A stretch of 64,000 bases of DNA from Datnioides undecimradiatus (lineage: Eukaryota > Chordata > Actinopteri > Lobotiformes > Datnioididae). How positions within the stretch are numbered: the stretch's first letter is position 1; each line of letters opens with the position of its first letter. Location of the stretch: positions 16,553,131-16,617,130 of the forward strand of contig WARS01000029.1 of the NCBI GenBank assembly GCA_008933995.1, given 5' to 3'. Positions 28,108-42,696 of this stretch are shown piece after piece. The position numbers and the translations under genes were made by a program. Under the pieces are notes generated by a model. That model was not told the origin of the DNA, searched no databases, and saw nothing but the letters and a program-made list of their open reading frames with translations.

Positions 28108-29467
28108 ATAATTTAACCATTGATTCAGATAAGAGCTATTTAAAAAAATATTTTTCCTATTGAAATTAGCTATTGTGATATGGTCCTATGTTGTGCTATA
28201 GTTTTAAACTGTCAGACTGTGCAGGTTTCAATCCAAGACAGAAGATGTAGTTTTACTTTTTTTTTTTTCTTTTTTTTCTTACGGTACAATATAATGTGTT
28301 GACTGGTGTAATTCAGATGCTCCATTACTTTTGGTCCAACTGAAGTAAGGTTTCATACCCTTTTTACAGACTTCACTCATACATTGACCAAAAATATAGA
28401 TGCACCTTTACAGTGTAATGCAGTGCAACAGTTAGTTGAGTCAATTCTGTAGTACATATTGAGGCTGGATTTTGTTGCACGGGTATATTGAAAGATGAAG
28501 AATTACAACATTAAACATTTGTAGATTAAATAAACAAATAACAAAGAAATGCCTCGCAACATAATGCAGTTACATAAAACCCAGTCTCAGGAACCATTTG
28601 TTTCTCATTTTCAGCATTTAGGTGTTTTTACTCTCTACAAGGAGCATTTATCTGCATGCAACTAAAGCCTGCTCAAAGTACTTCTCAGACTACAAATGGA
28701 AACCTCTGGTACCAAAACCTGGTACCGTAGCTTGCAGTTTGTTTTTATATGCGGGATCTACTCATAGAGGTTAAATTAAATACAGCAAAGTACAGCCTCA
28801 AAAAGTACATTGAATTGATTCAGTGCCTCTCTGACACCAACAAAACGGCAACAAACAAATACAACAGAGCTTCAGAACCATGGTTTATACATATAAATGA
28901 CAATGCAATTCCATACTGGGGTACTCTACATTCCTGGTCACTTGTGTATACATTTTATTGAAGTATCAGCTAAAGTAGACACACTGTACTTTATGTTCAA
29001 CTTCTGTTAGATTACTAATTTCTTCTTAAAAGAGATGCAGTTATCACCTTTAAGAGAAGGACAGAGACTGGTACGTAGTTTCTCATTAATGTAGTTATGA
29101 ATGATGTGGAAGGAGAGTTTATCGTTATTATTGAGTTTCAGTCAATTATACCTCAATTGTTGATTATTAAGACCAAATGCTGAAGGATAACCTTTCAATT
29201 CCAATGTTGGGTATGTATGTTGTTTTTTTACTTCCTGACATTTTTGGCCTGTGAATGTTTCCCTCAATGTTCCTTTTGGTATTTTATTTATTCCACTGTT
29301 TTTGATTGTTGCTTTCTTACTTGCAGTTATTGTGACACCACTGAATCTGTGGCTTCTTTGGAGTAGTTGGTAGGCCTACACAGCCAAAAGTTGCATAGAC
29401 TAAATTGCTGGTAACAAATGGAGTGGTTCCTGGCATTCCTTGCGTTTGTTAATTTTATAGTCATCAC

Positions 29468-29473
29468 AATAAA
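29468..29473 (+). terminator. fkbp8: Candidate poly(A) signal (distal)
   Basis: AATAAA followed by a GTGCGTGTT stretch that resembles a downstream GU-rich element. Confidence 0.4.
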
Positions 29474-29490
29474 ATGTGCGTGTTATAAAA

Positions 29491-30278
29491 CTGCAGTTTC
29501 TGTTTTTTATCAGATGGTTTCAATGATTTTCAACTACTTCCACTGATTCCATGTTGTATCCCTCACCCAGTGCCATTTATTGTGTGCCATACAAAGCTGA
29601 GCTTAGATAATTAACATATATCAGTATGCACTAGACAGACACGTCTTCCATTGAAATGTGTGCAGTCTTACTTGTACGGCTGAATGAAAGATAAGACAAT
29701 AGGTAACATGTCATTGTCATACCTTAATTATTTTGAGTATAAATAGAAAGCGAGAAACCTATTTGCGACACACATTTTCTGGATATTCCAAAACTGGGTG
29801 GGTTTTTTTTCCAGACATTGACGTTTCGCTGACGTAATCAGATGACCTATCGTTTCCCTCTTCCTACGCACTACTGATGTGCAAAGCTCATTCCCAAATA
29901 ATGCTTCTATGAGGAACATATTTTTGTTAGCCATTAATAACTTACATATAATTACAAAATATAACTCTTTTATATGTGGCTATATGGATATCCGGATCCA
30001 CGTGTCTCTAAATTGATTGTAAATGTAGTAAAAGTCGGTGATTAACAGCACTGACTACTTAACAATAATTTATTATTTCTGTTATGTTGCATTAAATTTT
30101 TCCCTGTCGTGGAAATGCATATTTGTTTTACTACACGTGTGACTATATAGGGCTTCATTGCTGTTCAGTGACTTCATCATCGGTGTCCGGTCGGTCATTG
30201 AATATTCATTGAAAAGCAACGGGAGTTCTCGGTTTACGACAGAGTGCGTCCGTGCGCGTGGTGGGAACGGTAGCAAAG
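29491..30278 (+). promoter_or_regulatory. ell: ell upstream region and probable promoter
   Basis: The gap between the fkbp8 end and the ell start codon is short. It holds two CACGTG E-boxes (29999-30004 and 30134-30139), a TATATA at 30144-30149 and, over the start codon, AAGATGGCGGC (30276-30286), a YY1-type motif. The base composition becomes more GC- and CpG-rich over the last 100 bases. The transcription start is inferred, not seen. Confidence 0.45.
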
Positions 30279-30286
30279 ATGGCGGC
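30276..30286 (+). promoter_or_regulatory. ell: YY1-type motif over the ell start codon
   Basis: AAGATGGCGGC matches the YY1 consensus. It overlaps the initiation ATG (30279-30281), a placement known for many housekeeping genes. The A at -3 also gives a good Kozak context. Confidence 0.5.
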
Positions 30287-33200
30287 GCTGAAGGAGGAGC
30301 AGTGCTACGGACTGTCCTGTGGAAGAGTGAGCAACGGCAGCAATGTCTCCGTCTTTCACGTTAAACTCACTGACAGCGCACTGAGAGCGTTTGAAGGCTA
30401 CCAGAGTGGCAAGGTAAATGGCTGTTTTCGCTACTGTGACACGTTGGGTCTGCGTTTAAAGTCTGTCCGGGCGGCTGTGACAGGCGGAGTGAGGTCAGTC
30501 CCACTCTGTCTGCTGCTGCTGCTGCTGCCTTCATGCTGCGATACACAGCCACACCAGGCTGGTTAAGTGTCTGAATTCGCCTTCAACAGCTCACGACTGG
30601 ACAGACTGGGTGATGTTGGGTAGCCTAGCTGTTTGCTACATCCCAGACTCACTCTACAGCGGTTGTTGAGAACCGTCCCTCCGTCATTTATCAAGCTACT
30701 GGATACTAGCTGTATTAACATTAGGGTGTTTGTTTTAGTTGGCGTAACGGTTTTAACTCGGGGTGTTCGCAAACTTGCCTTACCGGAATGTTTATAATAA
30801 ACACATTTTAGCCAAAAACATTGAGTAACTTTTGTCATGTTGTGTGAGCAGATGTTTCCAGAAAGTTTGTTAAGCTGTCAAAAAATAAAAAATATAAACC
30901 TGGCAAACGCTTTCTGGCTAAACTAGCCAGCAGCTGCCCACACATAATGGTAACGTCTGCCGTTGGATATATAAACCCTTCTCGTTGAGTTTGATATTTT
31001 TCAGTTGTTAGCTGGTACAAAGCTTAGCCTTGGTTGAGTATCTAATGACAACATGGTGATATAATTTGGAAAAGTACCCAGTATTCATGGGAAAGATGGC
31101 CATCTCCCCCCCCCCTCAATGCCACTAAACGCTCATCCCGTTCACTTGATCCCTTTAGAAGTGCGTCAAAGTTTGATTCAACGCCTTTTCTTGTCGGTAG
31201 TCTTTTTCAAAAAAAGAGGTGGAATTCAAGGTCTGATTTCTTAAATGGCTCTCCTCCTCCTGCTGCTGCTTGCTTGCTTGCCTGGCTTCTTGTGCTCAGA
31301 GCAATAAGTCTGATGATGGCCATCTAACGTTTCAGCTTCTATAAATATTTGACAGGGAAAACCTGGCAGGCCAGGAGGAAAGGGCCTTATCTTCACCTTC
31401 AGTGGCTATGTGCAGCAGGGCTGCAGCTGATAAGCCAGAACAATACAACTGTATACTGTACTGATAGGTAATTGGGGGGACTACTAGTTGCTGAAAGAGT
31501 GTTTATTAAACTAATGTGAAAGACAGAATAAACTACCTTTTATAGGGAAAATCCCTCAACTTTAATTGTAGCTACAGTAGTTATGTTTGGCAAATAATTT
31601 TTTACAAGCCTTTTAAAATGGCCTTTATTTCTTTTAAAATATTTCACTACCTATCAGCTTCCAGGTGAAAGTAGATTATCATTTCACAAAAGAGAAAAGC
31701 ATACACAGTCACAAAAAGTTGTACTACTGCCTTTCATTTATAGAGCTTGTATTTCAGAATAGTTTTTTTTCTTTATGACAGAAGAGGCTACTTGAAATAA
31801 TGGTTTACAATTAAGAGGCACCTTTATTTGAGAATTGCCTCTTGTGCAGACTTGTAGACTCACAATCCACAAAAGCTGTTTTTCTGACTGTATGCTTACT
31901 GTATCACCCTTTCCCTGTTATTTGAGTTAAAAGGTTTAACTCAAAGGCCTTACTCACAGTATGACCAGATCAGGGCTATTGTCTGCATGGTATGGTAGTG
32001 GGTGCTTGGTTTGTGGTGAAGGCTCAGAGAAATATAGTGGTAAAAGTGTGCACCATAGCTGGCACAAATGTTCAAATCACATTTCGGCTGTTCATGTGGA
32101 AATGGGGCGTTCACATCACCCAGCAATTTTTGAGATGGGATTTCACTTTTTTTGTTTGTTTGGGGTTTTTTTGGTTGTTGTTTTGGGGGATGTAGACATT
32201 GAAACAGACATTAAATGACATGACTTTCTCTTTTATCAGACTGACATAAGGACCGGATAAGCATTTAAGCACTGCCATAATGGCTGTTGGCAGCTTCTGT
32301 TGTGGCCCAATCGCAGTAGCTTCACACGATCACAAATGATGAGCACACATCAAACCACCCATCTGACACACAGTAATCATATGCAGGCACGCAGGTGTGC
32401 CGCATGTTTGAATTAATTACATTATATGTGTATATACATTACATTATGTTAGCATACAAACAGGTGTCTCCTCAGTCTGCAGCAAAGATGAGTGCTCAGT
32501 GCATTGTGTGTTTGTTTATAAGTCTATGTATTTATTGAAAACTAGCTTATTGAAATTCAAAGACTGCAATGAAAGCCCAACTAATATCTCTGTTGAGCTG
32601 TGCAAATTAAATCCCTTAACTACCACAGACCTTGTGCACAAAAACAGGTTCAGAACAGATATCTTTGTACGTTTACATAGGGGAAAAATGTGGTCAGATG
32701 TCTGCCAGTGTGTTAAATGACAGATTAACATCAGTACAAACTTTGTTTTTTGGATATGCTTGTGTGTGCTATGCTTGGTGTTTTTCAGATTTTGTATTGG
32801 GTTATAAAATAGAGGTGAAAAATCTAGCCCACACTTAAAAAATAAAAAGAAGAACAACAAAGGCTCACCTGAGAAATAAAGCTACATGCAGTATTCCTGT
32901 TGTTGAAGTTTACACCAACTTTGATCAGCAACTCCAGTGTTTTCGTAAAGGTAATTTTTCAATGTCATTCATTAATAATTCTTAATGGCCAATTATTATC
33001 ACACACGTCACCACTCCAAAATGGAAGTTATACTGCGTTCAGTGTGGCTTGGATAACTATTAGTGGAGCTGAGCCCCCCTGGCTTCCTCTTAATTCAAAC
33101 ACTGGCTGGCACCCAACAGCAGGGTTGAGCTGGGAACTTGGTAAAGGAAGAGGAAGAGCTGCAGAATGGCACACGCCTTTCAGTGTTAAAATTGTGACTT

Positions 33201-36200
33201 GATCAAGGATGTAATTGGACAAAGCTGATAATACCCCAGTTTTCTCATTGTCTGACTTGAAAATAGGTAAACCCAGCTTGTACCTGCTTTTATAAGGAAG
33301 CTAAAAGCCAGACTTTTCCAGGACAGTATACTGCTTAATCACTTCACTAAATCATCGACACTAGCAAGGAACAATAACATGAAGGTGGAGCAGTTTAAGT
33401 CTTAATTCTGTCATTATAAAGTTACTACAATCTTAGGCAATGTTGGAGAACAAGGAAGTATTACAAACTTGTTTAGCAGTCCAGTGTAAGCTAACGAAAT
33501 GCTAAATGTTGGCCAAGATGCAAAATTCATTGTTAGGCTGTCCAATATTCAATGTTTCTGTACTAAGAATCAAGTGGAAGAACTGTGTATTTGTTATTGT
33601 GTCCCTTTAAGTGTATTGTGCAACATAAGCCATCAAGCAGCAATAGCTGAGTCTATTGACTGCTTCCTGTATGAGACGTGACTGTCAGCTGGTTGCTCTG
33701 TTAGTACATTTGAGGACAGAGTCAACTGGCAGCTCCTTCTTCTGTTCCAGCCTTACCCCATCCATTTTTTTTACTGTCTGTGACATAACAAGAAAGTGAG
33801 TAAGGCTGCTTCAGCGTCATCAACCTGAAGGTTATGGAGAGTAAAGATAAAAGTTTATAATTATGTCTCTGGAAAACTGCTGTTACATTATGGTACTGGA
33901 AGCCCCCGTGTTTAAATGGTTTGAAAAGCTCATAGAAGCTCAAGCACTGAATTAAAATATTAAGCTTGTCTCAAATAAAAAATGAAAATTCATCGGCAGT
34001 CCAGCAGAGCTTGCATATGAAGTGACAGTAAATCTCATGTGCAGGCACTGCAGTTTTACATTGGTGAGAGAGGAGCGGTCCCATTTGAATGTTAAAACCT
34101 TTTGTTGGCCCAAGTTACATCTTTAGTCTTGTGGTGAGGTAATGGATTGGTGATTATAAACTTGGATTATGAATTTTACATTTTTAAAGATATACATCAC
34201 AGAAGGAGCGTCAATCTTGGTTGGCGGTTTACTCTGCGTGGCATTTACTTTTACTGAGTCGCTCGACAGCAATCTCTGTAAACTCATTTATGCTTATGTG
34301 AATGAAATGTGAAGTACTAGGTTGTTTGGTATTCAACTGAGTCTATACATGGAGGATATCCTCAATGCTGGTGGGTGAGTTTTTCACCTTGTCACTACAG
34401 AAAGGGGAGCTGATTGCATTATGTTAAGCAGGTCTTTGGATATACTCAGCTTGCACTAGTCTTTACCAGGTTAACATCCGTATTTTCATGACAGAAATGT
34501 TTCTGTTTTCATGGCCGAAAATGACACTCTTCTTCAGATTTTGAATCAGTATTTTAAAAGTCAAATACCAAAGGTTTTTGTGCAGATGTAGATCAATCTT
34601 TGGTTACGTACCTGTGGTGACAGGCTATAGGCTTCACAAAGTAGGTCAGTTTACACCAAGTCAGTTTTGCTCTTGTGCTTGGCTGCAATCTACCTCCTTT
34701 CTCGACCCCTATGGGGATGGTATGGGAAGTAATGGAGACTGGGAGGGGATTTTGTTTCTTCACGCTGGTCAGCCTGTGCCAGTGCTACGGTTATTTAAGG
34801 AATGCTGACTCCCCAGTTTCAGCAGATCACAGGACACTGCAAGAGATGACCATAACCACTAAGGCCAAATATGACTCTAAATGTCATGGTGTTCTTCTGT
34901 CCCGTGGCAGGGTTGCCACAAGTGACCATGTAAACCTGGTGTCACTGCAAACGAAGCAGACTCCTGACCTGCTGTGTCTTTCAGGAGACCATTTGGTGCA
35001 GTGTTTAATCTTTGGTCCACAAACGTGCTTTGAGTCTGTAGTAATATGGCTAGAAAACAGGCGCAAGTATAACTTTTTTGCAAAAGTTTGTATGAATATC
35101 CAATTTGTCAAGTCACTTAGCCTGAGAGTAACAATTATGAATCAGTGCCCACACTTGATATCAGAAAGATTGCTGCATTGATGCAGAAACCTTGAATTAG
35201 GCATAATCTTGAAGGAATCTCAGTTAAATCAGCACGGGCTACTCCATATTTGAAAAGGCTGATTTATGAAAGGTAATTCCTCTTTTTATTTTCTAATAAT
35301 ACAGTCTCTTCATGTGCAGCACTCTCCCTGAGTGTCAGTGTTTATTTTTTTCAGTGTAGTCAGCCAAGTGACTTTCAAGTCACTTTTACAGGGTAATCAC
35401 ACAAAGAAACCAAAATTTCCCATGTCAAATGAGACTCTGTTTTTAGTCTTGATTTTTAGTGAACTATGAGACAACCTACTGTACCCCTTGAAGTCATAGA
35501 TGTGTACCTAACTGTCTTTAGTGGAATAATATAAATAATATAATAAAACTATTAAGAAGCCAAAGTCTAGCAGCAATTCGATATTCAAATAGGAGTTCTA
35601 AGATAAGGACGCAGAGATATCACTGACTTCCTTCTCCTGAAGCCAGTTATAACACAATTCATGAAAATGGTCTTCAGTCTTCAGCATCTTTTTTTGACAT
35701 AAAAAACACAGAAGTAAGGCATTTTTCAAATCAGCACTGGCCTGTTGAAAACATTATTTTGTGTTGATTCATTTCATAACAGCGGGAAATGACATGATCT
35801 TTTCAAGCTTGTTATGAATGCCTGCTGAGTCAGCAATTTCACATCGGTTTGTCAAGGCACCAAATTACTATAAGGTGACAGCTGTCTTTGGTAAGATTTG
35901 AAAGGGGTTTTTCTGTTGTTGTTTTAAGGAGGGTGGAAAAAGATGCTTCCTTCAGTTTTCTACTAAATGTGTCTTTTGGATTGATCTTAGTGTGCATACT
36001 GTGAATTTATGCAGTGATACCTCCAAGTGACAGCAGAATGCTGTGTTCATGTTAAATATAGTTTTTCAGTAATCAGCATGATCACTCTAAACCATGTTTA
36101 AAGCCTGATCAATGTGTTGGTTGGCTGATATTATTAGCTATTAATATCAGTATTGGTAATATCAGTATTGGTATATATGTTCTCAGTAAACACCAGGTAG

Positions 36201-39200
36201 CATTATTGTTTTGGTTTATATAATGCAAAAAAATTGCTCGTAGTAATATGTTGGTGTCACCAGAAAGGCTTATAAAGAATTTTAAACTGAAATATATTTA
36301 ATGAAGTTATTTGTTTAAGAAAACAGTCTTCTGAGTACTTTTGCATAGTTACATAGTTAAGTGGTGCACATCTACTTTCATTCTTGCTCAAAACTTCACT
36401 GTGTCGGCCACCTTATTTGTAATCAGTGTTTCCCTCACTCTAAAACCCAATGTCTGAATCAAACTCAAAAATACCATATCAGTCAGGCTCTGCTAATGTT
36501 GCAGTTTGACAAAGTTGTAATAAAACAATGACATATGCCTCCAAAGACGTGATAGTCATGTTGCAGAAATGTAAACAAGCAGAAGCCTTCAGAGACTTCC
36601 TGATTGTTTTGGGTCGCTCATTTTGATCTGTAGTCATGTTTGTGTTGCGACACCACAGTGCAAGCATAAAATGGTGAGTTTTGCTTATTGGTTTAAGTGC
36701 AGCCACAATATTGTAGTTCAACAGTGTTACAGTTATTTTTCAGTCATGTTTCTAATCACATTTAATTATTGACCCAAAACTTTTTTTGAAAATAAAATGG
36801 CCTGAAATCATTTTCTAATGTGAATTTCACTTTTCAGATCTTTTCACATTCATGTGCCTAATAAAATGGTGCAGAAGTCCCCACAACCAATGATGCTAAT
36901 ACCTTTTTTCCAAACGGTTCTGGAGGGAACTTTTCAATTTAGTTTTTTGAAAAAGATAGTGTAGTACCTGTGTATAGTGTGTCGTAGTCTACATGTACAG
37001 ATTCTACCGCCACAACAAAGAAGTGGTGCACACAAGAAATTTGCACTGCCATTTCAAGCACAAGATCAAAGGTAGCTCAACGCTCTTGAGATGGAGAACA
37101 CTAAAAGCTTCAAAGGGTTTCTTTCTAGCAGTGAAGAGCCAGTTATAGTTAATACACCAACAAATAGGTCCAATTAAGCCTCTGTTACTTCAGACACTCT
37201 TCTGACACTGTCAGGTGTTTCAAAGAAGACTGGTATACCCCTTTTTTACACTCAGGATGCGTTCATCTGTGATGCATGTGCACTGAGTATTGAGAGTGGG
37301 GACATCCAGTACCATTTCACCCTAGCAGAGTGCGTGGCACAAAGTGCTCTTTCCACCTTCTGAAATCCTAGACAGGTGGAACATCTCATCAGGGTGACAG
37401 TGATGCAACTAAACACATGACAATTTGGGTGACACAGCCAAGCCCATAGGGATTTAGACATGGCTATTCCTGTGTGCATCTACTACAAAACAAAGAAATC
37501 CTTTGACAGTGCAACCTGAGAGGGGACAGAGCAGAGTTACACTCATTTATGAGGATATAAACTTTTGCTAACCTAGACTTTAAAGATGTCTGTATGAAAA
37601 GACAAACTCTAATATACCATTATTATATTATTATACCATTATTCTCAGTTCCCTTAAGAATACATCAAAAACTTTTTTGCAAAACAATCAAAGACCTCTT
37701 GACGCGAGAAAAAAATACAAGGAAAAAAAATTCTGCATCAACAATTCTTTGACAACAGTGCAGTAAAACCTCACCTGCTGTGTAATATAGTCAAGAGTTC
37801 CCAAACAGCAAATATGTGCAACAAGAGGAAGATCAAGAGTGAATATTAAATCTCAAGTTTAGACACAACTTTTACAGACAGGAGCTTATGAGATTATTTG
37901 ATTATTTGTGGTGGTTATTTGTGTCGACCATGGAGAATACATACTGATCAAAAAGACCGTTTCGTACAAAATTATGATTGCTAAGATTATGTGTTACCGA
38001 AACCCTTTACAAATAAGATTTTTAAAACTTAATGACTTTGAACACACTGTACACCCAAAATATTGTTTAAAATTCGAGCCTACCCCAACCTTTAATCTTT
38101 ATTGACATTTGCTTTGTTAATCAAGGGAATGTACAGTGTGAAGGCAAACATTTTTGCTGTTGGAGGAAACAAACTTGAACAACACTGTCATCAGTTCAGA
38201 TTTATCACAGAGTGATTGGCTGCAAGTCCATGCTGTGCTAAGTCCAGCTGATCCCCATACTGTTACTGGTTGGCAGCATGTGGGAACATCCACAGCCTTG
38301 TCATCGAACCATGGTCAGTACCCATACTCTGTCCCTTAGGTTCGCTCTGTGGAACATTCTGGGCTTGGGTCCCAGAGAATAGTGACATGTCAGCAGCCCA
38401 TTCAAATGAACAGGCTGAGGGTAGCACTATGTTGGAGTGCTGGGATGGGGGAGGGGGAGGGCATAGGGTGGGAGTGCTAAAACTGGTGCTGTGTTCAACA
38501 TTGCAGGGGTAGACCAGGGAGCATGACACCATGAAAGGTCTGGTGTTCCTGGATAGGCTCTGCATGTTGATTGCTCAGGACAAAGTGAGACAGTATTGTA
38601 CTGCTGGCAAGAGAAATTAGATGCTTTTTTTTTTTTTTTTTTTCTTTGACTGATTTCTGATTTTATTTGGTTAGACCAAAAAGGGTAAAGCAAGGTGAAT
38701 TGCCTTTTCAGAGTTCACTGTGCGTTCAATCGCAGATACAGTATCATGCACAACATGGTGCTCAATAATAGTTAGCCATGCTCTGAGAGTCGATACCTGG
38801 GCAAAATGGTGCTTTTCGCTACACACTACCACTAGCAAACTGGTAAGCTGTGTTTCCACTGCTCTGGCACAGCTTGGCTTACTTTTCTACCAGGTATTTC
38901 TCCCCAGTATAATTTTGTTTACCACCGCAAATAGTACTCCTCAAAGTAGGCTGGATCCTTAGCTGTTTATTGTAGTATGTGAAACTTCAACACTACACAA
39001 AAACAGGAGCAATGTAAGATATCGGCATGCTTCAGTGCAAATTAGATGAGATAGCTCTTGTTGCGAAATGTGTTGCTTAAGTGGTGATTTTGTTGATGCT
39101 CCCTTGACCAACTAGTGTTCTGCAGTGTTTTCACTCTGATGTTTAGTGTCCACTCAGTTCGCTTGGTACCTCTACGTAAAATGGTACCAGATATGATTAT

Positions 39201-42200
39201 TTTAACAATGGAAAACCAAAAAAGAATGAGCCAAGCTGTACCATGCAGGCGAAACATGGCTTAACATGAAGGTACCATGTCTGCCATGTTCACTTCAGTT
39301 TAGAATGATACCACGATAACATGTGCTAATAAGCATTAAACTAAATAGAGATGAATTTTCAAGATATATCAAACATTTTGTGAGCATTTAGTTATAAATC
39401 AAAGTGACTGACAAATGAGCTTTAACAAATCAGCTATTGTGTTATGAAAAAGCACCATTAAACTACTGCCACCATATTTATATAGGCCAATGAACATTAT
39501 CATAAACACAATAAACCTAACTAGAGACTGGATGTTACAGATGTGTTATTATTGTTAGTGTTGGTAGTAGTAGTGGTAGTGGTGATGGTGGTTGTGGTAG
39601 TGACAGAATGGTACCAGCTGAAAGTTTTCAGCACTTTATGAATTAAGTAAAGAAGAGTGGCTGACGAGTGAGCGCTTGTTGGTTAAGGTAGCAGTGCATA
39701 GGAACACATGTCACTACTCAGACTGTGTAGACAATACCTAGTCCAGCATGTTTAGCATTTCCAGCTAATGCCATAAATGTAAAGAAATCTTGCAGCAGAC
39801 ATTGCAATGTTTTAGCTGTGAATGTGTTGTGTAGTTGGCAACACTAATGCCTAAAGGATTTGCAAAACTAGTTGCAACCTCTAAAGCTCTGAGAGTAATG
39901 TTTGGACTGGATTTGCACAGACTCTCTGCATCTCTGACATGAGCAACGTTTTGCTTGAATGCAGTTTCCACTCAAGTTATCATATTTTAAAGGTCGACAT
40001 AATGTCACAGAATTAAGAACAAACATTGCTTTTTTAACCTCAGTCCTGGGTTTAAATGAATCCACATGCTTCAAGTGGACCTTAATTAAAAAAAATTGAA
40101 ATATATGGTGTAAGCGAGGCTTTATAGTAACAGAAAACAGAAGCTCACCAGTCTTTGCATGGATGCACTATATCTCAGCGTCAAGATCAGGCAGGAATAA
40201 AGCACGTTCTGTCTTTAATTGGCTTGGCCTCCCTTGAACTTTTAGCTCTCTCGCTTGATCACGTTTGATCCACTGGAGCAGCATCAAGGAAGAAAAGTCA
40301 AAGCAACTATCTCCTTTTGATTTCATATGAACTCTTAGTAGTAATAGTCTGTAAAGTCCAAAATAAATATTCCCTTCATAGTTGACAGTTTGTCTTCTTG
40401 TTGGCAGCATTTGTCTAATAAAATGTTTTTAAAAAAATTATATTCGTGAGTTTGACAACTGAAAGACAACCAGTTTTTCGGTTTTTAAGATCCAGTTTAG
40501 GTTGACTTTGCAAAGAAACATCCGAAATGGTGCTGTGTGTGTGTTGCTCAGTATTGCTGTTCTTTGTCTTTGTACTATTCACATCAGCATAAGCTTAACA
40601 TTGTACCTGATGTAGCCCAAATCTGAATGTAAAATAGGGATCTTGACATCAAGCAGTTGCTTGATGTCTTTAGTTACCTCGTTTGACAAAAACATTAACT
40701 TTGCTTAAAAAAGTCCTCTCGTATCGCTTGCCGAAGAGAATCTGTGCTTTAGGGGAATGAAAGTGCTGCTGTCGATTTGAAATTGAAACTGATACTGAAT
40801 ACTTCTTTCATATAACTGAGAGTTATCGGAAGTCAAATGAGAAACTCCCAGGACTGTCACTCTGACGACAAAGCACCTGAATGCAACTGAAAGCGAAGTA
40901 AAAACCCCGTTGCAGCTTTTATTTTTCCCGCATCACCAAAACTGACATAACTTGCAGGAGGTCATTGTTCTGCCTATTATAATTTATTAGATTAAATAGC
41001 CCATCATATGTTGTAAATTCACAACCCATGGTATTAAAAATGTTGAGTTTTACTGAATTAATTGTTTTAGGACATTAAACAAAAACAACCTTTGCATATA
41101 AAAAAAATGGCTCTCTACACATTTGAGCTATTAAATCAAGGTCTTTGACACATGTACAGTCATTCAAAGTCCTGCTAATGGAATGGAATCCATTCTCTTT
41201 ACTTAACCTGCAGCTACTGTGCAGCACCCATGGACCGACTCCACTACTATGCCAGCGTCTTGGTCGAGGAAAAAAAAGAAAGAAAAGAAAATTTACCTAA
41301 AAAGAGCTCAAACACCAGGATGTGTGCAGACATGACAGTGCTTACCACAGAGCCGCTGTTTTGTCCAAAACTAGCGGTTATTCATCACGTCACCCATAGA
41401 AAATCTATAAATTCTCCCAACTGAGAAAGTGACACTGGGAAACTTTTGGCAGATTTGCTTGAAAATAGTACTAATTTTTCAGTCCTTAACTAGTTGTTTC
41501 AGCTCTAATGTTAAACATGTTAATCATTAACATTTTTTACAACTGCACTTTGTGTCCTAACGACAGCATTTACCTCACAAGATGTGCAGACTTATCTGAG
41601 TCTTATTTGGGGGTGTCTGTGTCTGAAAATATTTGAAAAATGTCAGTGGCGAGTTCCAGCTATTGAATAACTGGCTGACTGGATAACAACACACACAATG
41701 ACAGTCTGTTTTTGTGAGATGATAGCAGACATGTTAACTGTTTTGGCTCGATGAGGAAATTAATTGACGCATATGCATCCTTAGGTTTTCAAATTGTCAA
41801 TTTTATAGGCAGAATAACAGCAAGACTGAAAATGAGAGAAAAGCTTACCAATCAGATATACTTTTTAGTTTAATTTCATAGGAGCATTTCTCTTAGTTGT
41901 AAGGCACTGGTGTCAGTTCTAGGTAATGTATGATTGAATAGTACTTAACTACTCAACCAAATCTTGCTTTGGATTTTGGTAAATGATAGAAGCAAGTCAT
42001 CCTTGGTTGTAGGCTCAGCCTTTATGGGATATAAATAAGACAGTTATCTGTCTTGATGATATGAACTGAGCTAATGCAAATTTGAACTTGTAATCTCTCT
42101 AGTTTTGAATAGACAATGATATCAAAATTGCATTATTTTTCTCAAGTTACCATCAATTCTTTTTTTTATGTAAACACTTCTCAGTGAGAATATGTCAGGT

Positions 42201-42602
42201 TTTATGTTTCTTTCAAAGCTCCCAAAAAACTTGGATTAACTCATAAATTATTTAGGATGACCATTCATGCATTTATATTGCTGTACTTTGTACATGCCTT
42301 AAAATATTTGCACTTTCCTTTTTTAATATTAAGTGCTCATACCTAAACAGATACAAAAGGAGTTCATTACATAAATCTGTGAAGTTTTCTTTTTGAATTT
42401 ACCTGAATTAAATCTTTTAATGTGTTTTCAATGACCCTTATTTAACAATGTTATTTGTCTTCTCCAGGTCCTGTCATCACGACCATTGATCAGGTTTAAT
42501 GGAAACCAAGGGGTAAGAACATATTTCTCTCTCTATGTCACTGTCCCATCCAATCCAGTGCATACAGTTTCATGTCTCTCATATATATATATATCTATAT
42601 AT

Positions 42603-42638
<36 letters not shown>

Positions 42639-42657
42639 ATATATATATATATATATA

Positions 42658-42696
<39 letters not shown>

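Larger units (their letters stand above)
27783..29490 (+). other. fkbp8: fkbp8 3' untranslated region (extent approximate)
   Basis: AT-rich sequence after the TGA at 27780-27782, with no coding signal. AATAAA occurs at 28102-28107, 28529-28534 and 29468-29473. The last is followed by GT/T-rich sequence and could mark the longest form, giving a UTR of up to 1.7 kb. Confidence 0.55.
30414..42467 (+). other. ell: ell intron 1 (12 kb)
   Basis: Largest intron in the window, donor GTAAAT and acceptor TCTTCTCCAG. It contains a T-MARE at 35823-35835, a decayed duplicated AT-rich motif at about 36110-36190 and an inverted-repeat element at 38846-39261. A GGTAGT-type low-complexity patch lies near 39550-39600. 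The longest open frame (34675-35181, 168 codons) has no recognisable family and is within chance expectation. Confidence 0.85.

Noticed and set aside
34675-35181. 168-codon open frame on the + strand in ell intron 1
   Set aside because: Length is within chance expectation for six frames of 64 kb at this composition; no family, codon pattern or splice context supports it.
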